Assembly: GCA_910578145.1 (NCBI GenBank)
Contig: CAJTPJ010000002.1
Location: 62,001-126,000 of the forward strand
Length of the DNA: 64,000 nucleotides
Direction of reading: 5' to 3'
Source of the DNA: an uncultured Christensenella sp.
GTDB lineage: Bacteria; Bacillota; Clostridia; Christensenellales; Borkfalkiaceae
Positions within the stretch are counted from its first letter, which is position 1, and each line of letters begins with the position of its first letter. Under the pieces are notes generated by a model, which had not been told where the DNA came from, ran no database searches, and saw only the letters and a program-made list of their open reading frames with translations. The position numbers were made by a program, and so were the translations under genes. This document shows positions 22,788 to 31,696 of the stretch, one piece after another.

Positions 22788-25700
22788 TTAATCAATATAT
22801 TTTACGTCGCTCTGTTCCAAAAGCGAATATAGTTCAGCCAAAAGCCCCCTGCAATAGTTAACTCCGTCGGGCAATTTATACCTTTTGTCGCCGCGCAAGA
22901 TTTTACACGCGGTATTCCCTTCGTAGTTTGAAAGCGTAGTCAAAAGGTCGTTAAACTCGTCGTCGCTCAACGGAGTCGCGTTTATCCAAAGTACTTCTTC
23001 CTTAGCTTTCTGCGGCTCGTCTAAAGAATTATCTTCGCTTTTAGCAGCGGAAGTTACCACTTCCGTAAGGTCGTCAACTATGCAAGAAAAACCCTTTTCG
23101 TTGTCGTATTCAAGTTTACCGGTCATTTTAACTATTTTATCGTTGCCGATAAACGGTTTAACTTTTTCATAAACCGCAGGAAAACATACGCATTCAAGGC
23201 TACCGTAAACGTCTTCAAGATTTAAAAACGCCATAAACGCACCCGTCCGTTTGGTGGTCGTACGTCTATACGAACCTATTATGCCAGACATAGTAATACG
23301 CATACCGTCCTGAAAACGGTTATAGGTACGATTTCCGTCCTCGTCCTCGACGTAATCATCCATAAAAGAACAGTCGAAGTTACAGCCGGGAATCGTATTC
23401 ATATATTTTTCAAACGGGTGCCCGCTTACGTATACGCCCAAAACTTCCTTTTCTTTAGAAAGTTTTTCGTTTAATTCATACTCGGCAATTTGCGGATATT
23501 CAACTTCAACTTTTTCTTCTTCTATAAAATCGCCGAATAAGCTCATTTGTGCGCTGTTCTTTTCCTTGCTTATAGCTTTCGCCCGCGAGCAAAGCCCTTC
23601 GTAAACTTCGGCAAGTTGCGAACGTTTAACACCCATTTCATCAAATGCACCCGCGTAAATAAGCCCCTCGACCACGCGCGAATTTAAAGAATCAATACAC
23701 CGCATAACGAAATCGGGAAAATCTTTGAAAAGCCCGTTATTTTCGCGCTCGGCTATTATTTCGTCTATCAAAGCCTGCCCTGCGCCTTTAAGCGCCGAAA
23801 GTCCGAAACGCACGCCGTCGTTTTCAACCTTGAAAACCGAGCGACTTTTGTTTATGTCGGGCGGGAAAACTTTCATTCCTCTTTCTTTAAGATATAAAAC
23901 GTACTTGGTTATTTCCTCTATTTTATTAAGCCTGTTGTTTAAAAGCGCGCAAATAAATTCCTTGCAATAATATTTTTTTAGCCACGCCGTTTGGTAAGCT
24001 AACGTTGCATAAGCCGCCGCGTGTGATTTATTAAACGCATAGGAAGCAAACCCTTCCATATCGCCGAAAATCTTGTTTGCGGTTTCTGCGGAAATACCGT
24101 TGTAAACGCAACCCACTATTTTACTGCCGTTAATATCGCTTACGCCGCCGTTAATAAATTTTTCCTTTTGCGCCATAAGCGTTTTTTTGTCCTTTTTGCC
24201 CATAGCGCGTCGCACGAGGTCTGCTTCGCCAAGCGAAAAACCGCCCAAGTCCTGAAAAATTTGCATAACCTGTTCCTGATAAACGGGTATGCCGTATGTG
24301 ACTTTAAGTATTTTTTCTTCCTGCGGGCAATCGTAAACTATCGCTTCCTGCCCGTGCTTTCTCGCACAGAACGAATCTATAAACTTCATAGGCCCGGGGC
24401 GATAAAGCGAAACGCCAGCTATAAGGTCTTCAAGCGTGTCCGGTCTAAGCGTTTTCATAAACCTTTTCATACCGCCGGCTTCGAGCTGGAACACGCCGTC
24501 GGTGTCGCCCTCGGCAATTAGCGAATATGCGCCCGCGTCTTCGTACCCAATAACGGTAAAATCGACTTCGCGGTTATGGTTTTCCCTTACGTAATCCACG
24601 CACTTTTTAATGTCTGTAAGCGTAACTAACGCAAGGAAGTCCATTTTCAACATTCCCAGCGCTTCAATTTCCTTTGCAACGAATTGCGTCGTTATATCCT
24701 CGCCGTTGCGCGACAAAGGCACGTTATCTGCAATCCTCTTTTGGCAAATTACTACGCCAGCCGCGTGCATACCCGTCTGTCTGGGCATACCCTCTATTTT
24801 AAGCGCCATATCGATAACGCGCTTCAAGACGTCGTCGGTTTCGTAAATTTCACAAAATTCATTGTTTTTAGCGGCTTTAAGTTCCTGCCACTTACTTTCA
24901 AGGTCGGCTTTCTTGTCCTCGTCGGTTTCCTTATCCATTTTTGCCTTAGCGCTTGCAATGCGCCTTCCCAAAAGGTCGCTTATAGAGGTTTTGCCATCCA
25001 TTATTTTAGTCAGCTTATCAGTTTCGGAATAAGGAACGCGCATAACGCGCCCTACGTCTTTAATAGAGTTTTTTGCCGCCATAGTGCCGAAAGTCACTAT
25101 CTGGCATACGTTTTCAACGCCGTACTTTCTACGCACGTACTCTATCGTTTCCTCGCGCCTGTCCGTACAAAAGTCTATATCAAAGTCGGGCATAGAAACG
25201 CGGTCGGGATTAAGAAAACGCTCAAACAGCAAATCGTATTGCAGCGGTTCTACGTCGGTTATGCCGATAGAATACGCAACTATCGAGCTTACGCCCGAGC
25301 CGCGCCCCGGTCCTACCGGAATGCCTTGCTCTTTGGACCAATTAATAAAGTCCCAAACAACCAAATAATAATCGGCATACCCCATTCCGCAAATTATGCC
25401 GAGTTCGTACTCGGCGCGCTCAAGCTCGCGGCTTGAAAGTTTTTCACCGTATCTCTTTTTTAAGCCTTCCGCCGTAAGTTTACGCAAATATTCCTCGGCG
25501 GACGAACCGTCCTCGGGGTCGTATTCGGGTATAAGCGTGGTATCCTTGATGGGATAGCCTTTTTTATCAAGATTAAACGCCGGCTCGGTAACTTTGTCGG
25601 CAATTACTCGCGTATTTTTTATTGCCTGCGGGAAATTTGGAAATAACGCCGCCATTTCGTCGCCCGTTTTAAAATAGAACTCGTTAGTGGAAAACTTCAT

Positions 25701-26390
25701 TCTTTTCGGGTCGTCAAGCTGCTTTTTCATTTGAATGCACATCAAAACGTCCTGCATTTCCGCGTCTTCTTTTCCTAGATAATGCACGTCGTTAGTTGCA
25801 ACTATCTCCGCGCCTATTTCATTTGCAAGTTTAACTAAAAGCGGCATCACAGCACGCTCTTCCTCAATGCCGTGGTCCTGTATCTCTATATAAAAATCTT
25901 CGCCGAAAACGCTTTTAAGTTCAAGTGCAAGTTTTTTGGCACCTTCGTAATCGCCCGACAAAAGCCTGCGCGGAATGCCGCCCGCAAGGCACGCGGAAAG
26001 ACATATTACCCCCTCGGAATGCTCCTTTAAAACCTTGTAGTCTATCTTCGGCTTATAATAAAAACCGTCTACAAAAGCCATTGAATCCAACTGTACGAGG
26101 TTTTTATAACCCGCCTTGTTCTTTGCCAAAAGAATTAAATGCTCTGATATGTTAACGGTTTTATCGTTTAAATCGTTAGTAAGGTAAAATTCGCAACCTA
26201 TTATGTACTTCAAGCCCGCCTGAAACGCCTTTTCCGCAAACTGCAAAGTGCCGTACATATTGCCGTGGTCGGTAATACAAACGGTGTCAATGCCGTTTTT
26301 CTTGCAGTGGTCTATAAGATTGTCAATCTTGCACGCGCCGTCAAGCAACGAATATTCGGTATGAAGATGAAGATGTACGAAATCAGTCAT
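22788..26390 (-). CDS. dnaE: DNA polymerase III subunit alpha, DnaE type
   Basis: A C-family replicative polymerase of 1200 aa. Start at 26390 (MTDFVHLHLHTEYSLLDGA) is preferred because AAGGAAA precedes it and homologues begin there. The PHP domain covers about residues 1-270; catalytic aspartates are in MPDFDIDF near residue 398-400, after VGPGRGSGVSS. The C-terminal region has a helix-hairpin-helix segment and an OB fold (GIIGSYRRTTTKRTGAFMAFLNLED, about 1000-1075). It is the last of the murB-PHP-whiA-dnaE cluster, 10 nt after whiA. Confidence 0.96.
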   Translation of the reverse strand: MTDFVHLHLHTEYSLLDGACKIDNLIDHCKKNGIDTVCITDHGNMYGTLQFAEKAFQAGLKYIIGCEFYLTNDLNDKTVNISEHLILLAKNKAGYKNLVQLDSMAFVDGFYYKPKIDYKVLKEHSEGVICLSACLAGGIPRRLLSGDYEGAKKLALELKSVFGEDFYIEIQDHGIEEERAVMPLLVKLANEIGAEIVATNDVHYLGKEDAEMQDVLMCIQMKKQLDDPKRMKFSTNEFYFKTGDEMAALFPNFPQAIKNTRVIADKVTEPAFNLDKKGYPIKDTTLIPEYDPEDGSSAEEYLRKLTAEGLKKRYGEKLSSRELERAEYELGIICGMGYADYYLVVWDFINWSKEQGIPVGPGRGSGVSSIVAYSIGITDVEPLQYDLLFERFLNPDRVSMPDFDIDFCTDRREETIEYVRRKYGVENVCQIVTFGTMAAKNSIKDVGRVMRVPYSETDKLTKIMDGKTSISDLLGRRIASAKAKMDKETDEDKKADLESKWQELKAAKNNEFCEIYETDDVLKRVIDMALKIEGMPRQTGMHAAGVVICQKRIADNVPLSRNGEDITTQFVAKEIEALGMLKMDFLALVTLTDIKKCVDYVRENHNREVDFTVIGYEDAGAYSLIAEGDTDGVFQLEAGGMKRFMKTLRPDTLEDLIAGVSLYRPGPMKFIDSFCARKHGQEAIVYDCPQEEKILKVTYGIPVYQEQVMQIFQDLGGFSLGEADLVRRAMGKKDKKTLMAQKEKFINGGVSDINGSKIVGCVYNGISAETANKIFGDMEGFASYAFNKSHAAAYATLAYQTAWLKKYYCKEFICALLNNRLNKIEEITKYVLYLKERGMKVFPPDINKSRSVFKVENDGVRFGLSALKGAGQALIDEIIAERENNGLFKDFPDFVMRCIDSLNSRVVEGLIYAGAFDEMGVKRSQLAEVYEGLCSRAKAISKEKNSAQMSLFGDFIEEEKVEVEYPQIAEYELNEKLSKEKEVLGVYVSGHPFEKYMNTIPGCNFDCSFMDDYVEDEDGNRTYNRFQDGMRITMSGIIGSYRRTTTKRTGAFMAFLNLEDVYGSLECVCFPAVYEKVKPFIGNDKIVKMTGKLEYDNEKGFSCIVDDLTEVVTSAAKSEDNSLDEPQKAKEEVLWINATPLSDDEFNDLLTTLSNYEGNTACKILRGDKRYKLPDGVNYCRGLLAELYSLLEQSDVKYID

Positions 26391-26400
26391 ATTTTTTCCT

Positions 26401-27348
26401 TTAATCCCCAAGCGTTTGCGCAAGCTCGTTGATTCTTCTCATTCTGTGGTTTAAACAACTTTTTGAAATGCCAAGCCGCTCCGCTAACTCCTGCATAGAC
26501 GCGTTTTTATCCGCTAAACGGCATTCGGCAACCTCGAAAAGGTTTTTATCCAAATTTTGCAACCCTATGGTTTGCGCAATTATTTCTATTGCTTTTACCT
26601 GGTTAACCGAAGCGGTAACCGTTTTATCTATATTTGAAACCGAACAGTTGTTAACGCGGTTAGCGTTATTTTGCTTGTCCTTAAACTCCACTAACCTGTT
26701 AAGTTTGTCAAGGCACTTCTCACAGCCAATCAAATCCAAAATATCCGAAATAACCGCTTTGCTTTTAACGTAAACCACTACTTTATCTTTTCTGGCAACC
26801 AATTTGGAAAGCACTTCAAAGCCGCACAAAAGCTCGCAAAACCCGTCGGCAGTAAGTTTGTTAGAAAATACAATTTCAAAATGATATCCCGTTCTACTGA
26901 AAACCCCTTCCTCGGGAAGCGTACAGCTTCCGCCGCCCAAAAAAGCGCCCTTGATAAAGTCGGTTTTTTCTTTATCACCGTTTAAGAGCTCACCACCTAA
27001 GTCAAAAGTCAAAAATTTACCGTCCTCGTCTTCGCCAACTATACCTAAGCGATGCAGCAAGGCTTCCGATTTTTCATCGGCACACTCAAACGCCAGCTTG
27101 TCCTTTCCGCTCAACAAATCAAATTTCGCGCCTGAAACGGTAAGTTGTAAACCGAATTTATTTTCAAGAATTTCGGTAATGAATTCGGCGGTTTTCTCGT
27201 TTTCGGTAACTATTTCAAACCCGAAACGACCGTTTCGGGAAATTATGCTGCCGCTCGTCCTTATAAAAGCCGAAATAAGAGCATCCCCGCACGAACTTTC
27301 GGCGGCGGATATAATCTCGTTTTTAATTTCTTCGGTAAAATTCATCAT
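26401..27348 (-). CDS. whiA: Sporulation/division regulator WhiA
   Basis: WhiA, 315 aa, a DNA-binding protein of Gram-positive bacteria linked to cell division and, in actinomycetes, sporulation. The N-terminal LAGLIDADG-like domain includes FIKGAFLGGGSC. The C-terminal helix-turn-helix is ASMQELAERLGISKSCLNHRMRRINELA. The stop of the upstream PHP gene directly abuts the tandem ATG ATG start, so translation is coupled; the second ATG at 27345 is an equal candidate. The usual upstream partners rapZ and yvcK are not present here. Confidence 0.94.
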   Translation of the reverse strand: MMNFTEEIKNEIISAAESSCGDALISAFIRTSGSIISRNGRFGFEIVTENEKTAEFITEILENKFGLQLTVSGAKFDLLSGKDKLAFECADEKSEALLHRLGIVGEDEDGKFLTFDLGGELLNGDKEKTDFIKGAFLGGGSCTLPEEGVFSRTGYHFEIVFSNKLTADGFCELLCGFEVLSKLVARKDKVVVYVKSKAVISDILDLIGCEKCLDKLNRLVEFKDKQNNANRVNNCSVSNIDKTVTASVNQVKAIEIIAQTIGLQNLDKNLFEVAECRLADKNASMQELAERLGISKSCLNHRMRRINELAQTLGD

Positions 27349-28125
27349 TTATAAATTTTCCGCCTTATACTGTGCAAACCTGAATTTGGGCAATCTGCCG
27401 TCGATATTATCAATTTGTTCAAGCGGCACGCTTGCATGACCAAGTAGCTCCTCGGCTATTTTCGTATCGCCTACCCTGTCTTTAGAATGCGCGTCCGAAT
27501 CGATTACGAACCTTGCGCCCGTAGAAGCCATTAAATTAAGCTCCTCGGCTGAAATATGCCGCTTTTTCGTGTTAATTTCAATATAAGTTCCGTAGTCCGC
27601 ACAACATTTCGCCACCTCTTCAAGGTTGCAGTAACACTTATAATTGATGTGCGTTAAAATATCTATAGGGTTGTTTTTTATTGCGTTTATATACGCTTTT
27701 GTGGTTGTTTCAATAACTTTTTGCGAAGGCCTTTTGCCAAATTTATAAGCCATATAGTTTTTAAGCATAATGCTGTGCATATCGCAAACCGATTTGTATT
27801 TCAAAACCTCGTGAATTCCGCAAAGGTATATATCAAAATACTGCAAATCATCTTTTTTCATATCCGTCTCGCCGTCCACAGAAATTAAATTGCTTTCCAT
27901 TCCCATTAAAACGTCAATTCCGATAAGCCTTTTTGCTTCTTCAATTTCCGACCTTAAACTAGCGAGTTTTTTGCGTTTTAGCCCGAAAAGCAAGTGGTTA
28001 AAGCCGTGGTCGGTTATTGCCACGGCGGAAAGTCCCGCCGCTTTTGCCGCCCTCGCATTATCAAGCACGGTATTTTTTCCGTGCGAATAAGGAGTATGAG
28101 TATGATAATCAGCCGTTAGTTTCAT
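27349..28125 (-). CDS. PHP-domain phosphoesterase
   Basis: A polymerase-and-histidinol-phosphatase (PHP) domain protein of about 258 aa, similar to YcdX and histidinol phosphatase-like enzymes. Metal-binding motifs are visible: DYHTHTPYSHG near the N-terminus, ITDHGFNH, GMESNLIS, CGIHEV and DSDAHSKDRVGD near the C-terminus. The start at 28125 follows AGGTG by 7 nt and overlaps murB by 17 nt. The substrate is unknown. A PHP protein between murB and whiA is common in Clostridia. Confidence 0.88.
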   Translation of the reverse strand: MKLTADYHTHTPYSHGKNTVLDNARAAKAAGLSAVAITDHGFNHLLFGLKRKKLASLRSEIEEAKRLIGIDVLMGMESNLISVDGETDMKKDDLQYFDIYLCGIHEVLKYKSVCDMHSIMLKNYMAYKFGKRPSQKVIETTTKAYINAIKNNPIDILTHINYKCYCNLEEVAKCCADYGTYIEINTKKRHISAEELNLMASTGARFVIDSDAHSKDRVGDTKIAEELLGHASVPLEQIDNIDGRLPKFRFAQYKAENL

Positions 28126-29002
28126 TAAATTCACCTATGTAAACCACTTCTTCTTCAAGTAGTACGCCGCATTTTTCATAAACCCGTCGTTTAACTTCGC
28201 CGATAAGAAGATAAACTTCGCGCGAGCCCGCGCCGTCGTTAATAATGAAATTTGCGTGTTCCCCGCTAACGAAAGCGTTACCGCACCGCAAGCCTTTCAA
28301 CCCCGCTTCTTCTATAAGTTTGCCGGCAGCCAATCCCTCGGGGTTTTTAAAAACGCAACCGCAGCTTCTTCCTTGCGGTAATTCGCGCCTTCTATTTATA
28401 AAATAATTATATTTTTCTTCTATTTCTTTAACGTTTGAACTTTTAACTTGCAAATCAATGCACAAGATTAAAGCGTTTATGTCACGCATAGTACTATGCT
28501 TATTGCCAAAATTACAGTTTTTATTAGACAATTCTTTCAAATCACCGTCATAAATCAATACCGACTGTACGTTATCGCCCAAATGAAATCCGTTTATGCC
28601 GCCGTTCATATAGGCAAGCCCGCCAATACTTGCAGGAATCCCCGCAAGATATTCTAAGCCGCCGAGCCCTGCGCTTTTGCAGTAGCTCAATACAGAACTT
28701 ACTGTTGCCCCTCCCATACACTTTAAAACACCGTTTTCATAACTAATTCCGTTAAGTTTTTTAGTGCAAATAACCGCGCCATTATAATAATCGTCAGAGG
28801 CAAGAAGGTTAGAGCCGTTTCCGATAATACAAAAATTATCGTAATTGGAAGTAACGTAGTCAAATACGGCTTTGCTCTCTTCTATATTAATAGGAAAATA
28901 CGCAATTTTTGCCAATCCGCCCAAACCGTAAGTCGTATGCTTAGAAAAACTAAAATTACCGTCCGTTTTAACCGTTTTCAAAATATTATCCGCAAACTGC
29001 AA
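28109..29002 (-). CDS. murB: UDP-N-acetylenolpyruvoylglucosamine reductase MurB
   Basis: MurB, 297 aa, is the FAD-dependent reductase giving UDP-MurNAc in peptidoglycan synthesis. The FAD-binding block is GNGSNLLASD, followed by LAGIPASIGGLAYMNGG. The proton-donor serine is in GRSCGCVFKNP, and EAGLKGLRCGNAFVSGEHANFIIN is the C-terminal signature. It starts with TTG, supported by AGGAGG 6 nt upstream. It leads the murB-PHP-whiA-dnaE operon. Confidence 0.95.
   Translation of the reverse strand: MQFADNILKTVKTDGNFSFSKHTTYGLGGLAKIAYFPINIEESKAVFDYVTSNYDNFCIIGNGSNLLASDDYYNGAVICTKKLNGISYENGVLKCMGGATVSSVLSYCKSAGLGGLEYLAGIPASIGGLAYMNGGINGFHLGDNVQSVLIYDGDLKELSNKNCNFGNKHSTMRDINALILCIDLQVKSSNVKEIEEKYNYFINRRRELPQGRSCGCVFKNPEGLAAGKLIEEAGLKGLRCGNAFVSGEHANFIINDGAGSREVYLLIGEVKRRVYEKCGVLLEEEVVYIGEFNETNG
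28486..28499. repeat. 14-bp palindrome GCATAGTACTATGC (copy 2 of 3)
   Basis: A perfect palindrome inside murB. Related copies are at 1622-1633 (inside the flavoprotein gene) and 47838-47849 (HAD/U32 junction). In all three the reading frame is CAT-AGT-ACT (His-Ser-Thr). Confidence 0.6.
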
Positions 29003-29016
29003 AGCCTACCTCCTAT

Positions 29017-29045
29017 ATGATAGCATTTTTTTATTTTTTTTACAA
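29017..29045 (-). promoter_or_regulatory. Promoter of the murB operon
   Basis: Minus-strand TTGTAA (29040-29045), 17-bp A-rich spacer, TATCAT (29017-29022) with an extended TG. The start codon is about 15 nt after the -10. Confidence 0.65.
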
Positions 29046-29966
29046 TTATTTAAGTAGAGTTTTCAGCTTATTTTCATCACTATTTAAAATGGCGCTTTCT
29101 ATCTCGTCGCGCATAGTTTTGCTTATGGGCGCGGTAATTTTATAATTGTAATTTAGCCCTTCCATTACCGACATTTCGTCGTCGTATAATTTCTTAACCG
29201 CGCTCATTAGCCCAACTTTTGAAACGTCGCAATTTTCAAGCAAAAACGATATGTAATTTTCCGAAGCAGAAATTTTTTTGCCGTCGGCAGTGGTTACGGA
29301 TATGTTTTGAAACAAATCGTTAAATTCCGTTATTGGCTTAACGGAAAACGCCACACCCCTGGTTTTCAATCTAAAAATATCCCTTTGCGTGCCTAAAAGA
29401 TATTTATATTCACCGTTTATAAGTTTTACGTATGCGCCCGTCGGCTTATCATAAGCGGATTTATCCAATCCGACAAACATTGCCGCAGCCTTAACAAAAT
29501 TACCCGTTCCGCTGTTAATTACGGTATTTTCCGCACTCGCGTCCGTGAAATCGCAATTAGAATCAATAGATAAAAGACAATAGCCGCCGTAGCACCAAGT
29601 GTAATAGGGCGTTCTACCACCAATTAAGTTTTCAAGCCCGTAGGTACCCGCACCGTAAGAAATTAAGTCCGGCACGGTGCCCCTTTCAATATTCATACGC
29701 GCCGCGTCAGCCGTAAGCGTAGTTACGCTTAAATAGCAACCCGTTTTCTTTGAAAATTTTTCACCTATATTTTGTAACGTAGTTGCGCGCGAACCCCTTC
29801 CGCCCTCAAAGCTATCAATTTGCCATAGAGTCAGTACCATAGGCTCCTTATCGTTAGCCGTTGCGCTTTTCTCTTTAACCATAACTATCGTCGCGGCAAT
29901 TACTACAGCCGCGCACAACGCAAAAAATACTGAATTTTTAAATAGTTTTTTTATTTTGTCAAGCAT
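29046..29966 (-). CDS. Membrane-anchored extracellular solute-binding-like protein
   Basis: A 306-aa protein with an N-terminal membrane segment (about residues 13-31, VFFALCAAVVIAATIVMV) and an exported remainder. The start of the mature part, MVLTLWQIDSFEGGRGSRATTLQNIGEKFSKKTG, and the later VPDLISYGAGTYGLE resemble family 1 extracellular solute-binding proteins of ABC importers. The anchor has no lipobox cysteine, and no permease or ATPase genes are adjacent, so it may not serve a transporter. At about 306 aa it is shorter than typical binding proteins (about 400). It stands alone with a structured leader upstream. Confidence 0.6.
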   Translation of the reverse strand: MLDKIKKLFKNSVFFALCAAVVIAATIVMVKEKSATANDKEPMVLTLWQIDSFEGGRGSRATTLQNIGEKFSKKTGCYLSVTTLTADAARMNIERGTVPDLISYGAGTYGLENLIGGRTPYYTWCYGGYCLLSIDSNCDFTDASAENTVINSGTGNFVKAAAMFVGLDKSAYDKPTGAYVKLINGEYKYLLGTQRDIFRLKTRGVAFSVKPITEFNDLFQNISVTTADGKKISASENYISFLLENCDVSKVGLMSAVKKLYDDEMSVMEGLNYNYKITAPISKTMRDEIESAILNSDENKLKTLLK

Positions 29967-29984
29967 ATAATATTCTATTTAAAA

Positions 29985-30125
29985 TATCCAAAAAAAATAC
30001 GTTGGGGAGTACCCAAATTAACGGATACTCCCCTGCCCATTCATTAAGGCGCACCAAATGCGCTTTAACAAACGGGCGATATATAATAAAGCGTTACGCT
30101 TGTAATAGTAGATTGCGTAACGCAC
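29985..30125 (-). ncRNA. Structured leader or small RNA with three stems, type unknown
   Basis: On the minus strand, starting after a TATAAT (30131-30136), there are three stems in about 140 nt. Stem 1 is GCGTTACGC/GCGTAACGC around a 15-nt loop (30091-30123). Stem 2 is nested, GCCC...GGGC enclosing GCGC/GCGC (about 30034-30076). Stem 3 is GGGGAGTA/TACTCCCC (30004-30033) followed by a T-run (29992-29999), like a terminator. The arrangement fits a cis-regulatory leader of the solute-binding-like gene or an independent sRNA. I could not match it to a known riboswitch class. Confidence 0.5.
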
Positions 30126-30146
30126 AGCATATTATACGGCAGAAAT

Positions 30147-30178
30147 AAAAAAAGTGTGACAACCGCCACACTTTTTAA
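30147..30178. terminator. Terminator after yebC
   Basis: AAAAAGTGTG (30149-30158) pairs with CACACTTTTT (30167-30176); T-runs exist on both strands. Confidence 0.88.
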
Positions 30179-30187
30179 TTATAATTA

Positions 30188-30922
30188 CTATTCTTCGTCT
30201 TCGGGAAGTTCAACGTTATGGTAAACGTCCTGAACGTCATCAAGCTCGTTTAGCTTATCAAGCATCTTCATAAACGTTTCCAGCTTGTCCCCGTCCAACG
30301 CAATATAATTTTGCGGAATCATTTTAATTTCCGCTTCAAGGAAAGTTACGCCCTTATCCTCGAAATATTTTCTTGCAGCCGACCACTGCTCAGGAGTGGT
30401 ATAAACTTCGTAAACGTCGTCTGAAACCACGTAGTCTTCCGCTTCGGCTTCAAGACAGTACTCCATCATAGTGTCCTCGTCAAGAGCCACCGTTCTTTCA
30501 ATCACGAATACACCCTTGTTATCAAACATATACGAAACGCAACCGTTTTGCCCCATTTGTCCGCCGCACTTGCCCATAGTAGAGCGGATATCGCCTGCAG
30601 TTCTGTTTACGTTATCGGTAAGCGTTTTAATTATAACCGCCGAGCCCGCCACGCCGTAACCTTCGTATACGAGTTCTTTATAATCCTTATCGCCCATCTC
30701 GCCTGCCGCTTTGGCAATCGAACGCTTAATATTATCGTTAGGCATATTTGCGGCTTTAGCCTTAGCTATAACGTCGGCAAGTTTAGAGTTGGTGTCGGGG
30801 TTGGGGTTACCTTTAGCGGCAACGGCAAGCTCCCTGCCTATTTTGGTGAACACAGCCGCGCGAGCCGCGTCGGTTTTTCCCTTTTTTGCCTGTATATTGT
30901 GCCATTTGGAATGTCCTGACAT
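30188..30922 (-). CDS. YebC/PmpR-family protein (TACO1-like)
   Basis: A YebC/PmpR protein of 244 aa, historically annotated as a DNA-binding regulator and more recently, for one subfamily, as a translation factor that relieves ribosome stalling at proline-rich stretches. The N-terminal signature MSGHSKWHNIQAKKGKTDAARAAVFTKIGREL and the acidic C-terminal domain are complete. AGAGG precedes the ATG; it lies 4 nt after the rRNA methyltransferase gene and is co-transcribed with it. Confidence 0.94.
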   Translation of the reverse strand: MSGHSKWHNIQAKKGKTDAARAAVFTKIGRELAVAAKGNPNPDTNSKLADVIAKAKAANMPNDNIKRSIAKAAGEMGDKDYKELVYEGYGVAGSAVIIKTLTDNVNRTAGDIRSTMGKCGGQMGQNGCVSYMFDNKGVFVIERTVALDEDTMMEYCLEAEAEDYVVSDDVYEVYTTPEQWSAARKYFEDKGVTFLEAEIKMIPQNYIALDGDKLETFMKMLDKLNELDDVQDVYHNVELPEDEE

Positions 30923-30926
30923 AGTT

Positions 30927-31658
30927 TTACCTCTTTAAATTGTATTTTAATTGGTACATAGCAATTCCTGCGGAAACGGCGGCGTTCAAACTTTCGCAAG
31001 TGCCGCTCATAGGAATGCTTATTTTATAATCCGCCGTTTTCATTACTTCGTCGCTTATGCCGCCGCCCTCGTTTCCTATACAAAGGCAAAACTTTTTCGG
31101 CGGTACGAACGAAAAAATATTTTCCCCGTCCATATCCGCACAAATCAAAGGCAATCCGTCAAGCATTGAAAGAATTTCCGCGCGCTCACCCCTGTAAACG
31201 TTTATAAAGAAAATGCCGCTCATACTCGCCCGCACCGCTTTTGCCGAATAAGGGTCGGTACAGTTAATAAGGTACAAATCTTTATATCCAGCAGCGTTGG
31301 CAGTTCGTATAATAGTGCCTAAATTACCCGGGTCCTGCAAACAGTCAAGCAATAAACAACTACTTTCGGGCGGTTTTAAAAAATTTTGCGGAATTTTAAC
31401 TACTGCTAAAACACCCTGCGGAGTTTTTTCAGACGAAATATATTCAAATATATCCCTGCTAACGGCAACTGCGTCGTGATAGTCTGCGATAAGCTCTTCC
31501 GAACAGACTACTTTGGTTATTTCACAGCCCGCGGCAATACACTCGTTAACGGTTTTAGTACCCTCAACGATATACAAACCCAATTTACTGCGAAATTTCT
31601 TATCTGAAAGCGCAACGATTTCTTTTATTAGCGGATTTGATTTTGAAGTAATTACCAT
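30927..31658 (-). CDS. TrmH/SpoU-family RNA 2'-O-methyltransferase
   Basis: A SPOUT-class RNA methyltransferase of 243 aa using SAM to methylate ribose in rRNA or tRNA (RlmB/TsnR-like subgroup). The N-terminal substrate-binding domain (ITSKSNPLIKEIVALSDKKFRSK) is followed by knot motifs LLLDCLQDPGNLGTIIRTANAAG, CLCIGNEGGGISDEV and ISIPMSGTCESLNAAVSAGIAMYQL. No Shine-Dalgarno is seen before the ATG, which directly follows the T-run of the rplT terminator. Confidence 0.93.
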   Translation of the reverse strand: MVITSKSNPLIKEIVALSDKKFRSKLGLYIVEGTKTVNECIAAGCEITKVVCSEELIADYHDAVAVSRDIFEYISSEKTPQGVLAVVKIPQNFLKPPESSCLLLDCLQDPGNLGTIIRTANAAGYKDLYLINCTDPYSAKAVRASMSGIFFINVYRGERAEILSMLDGLPLICADMDGENIFSFVPPKKFCLCIGNEGGGISDEVMKTADYKISIPMSGTCESLNAAVSAGIAMYQLKYNLKR

Positions 31659-31660
31659 AT

Positions 31661-31689
31661 AAAAAATTAAGCCTTGTAAAAAGGCTTAA
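31661..31689 (-). terminator. Terminator of the infC-rpmI-rplT operon
   Basis: TTAAGCCTT (31667-31675) pairs with AAGGCTTAA (31681-31689); on the minus strand it is followed by TTTTTT. Confidence 0.9.
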
Positions 31690-31696
31690 AATTTGA

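Noticed and set aside
24684..25436. Long open frame (250 codons) antisense to dnaE
   Set aside because: It lies opposite a well-supported polymerase gene, has no ribosome-binding site, low-complexity aromatic/basic composition and no recognisable domain; it is a codon-bias shadow.
29985..30125. Assignment of the three-stem leader to a known riboswitch (ZTP, fluoride, guanidine, preQ1) or to 6S/SRP RNA
   Set aside because: None of the conserved sequence blocks of these classes could be found by eye.
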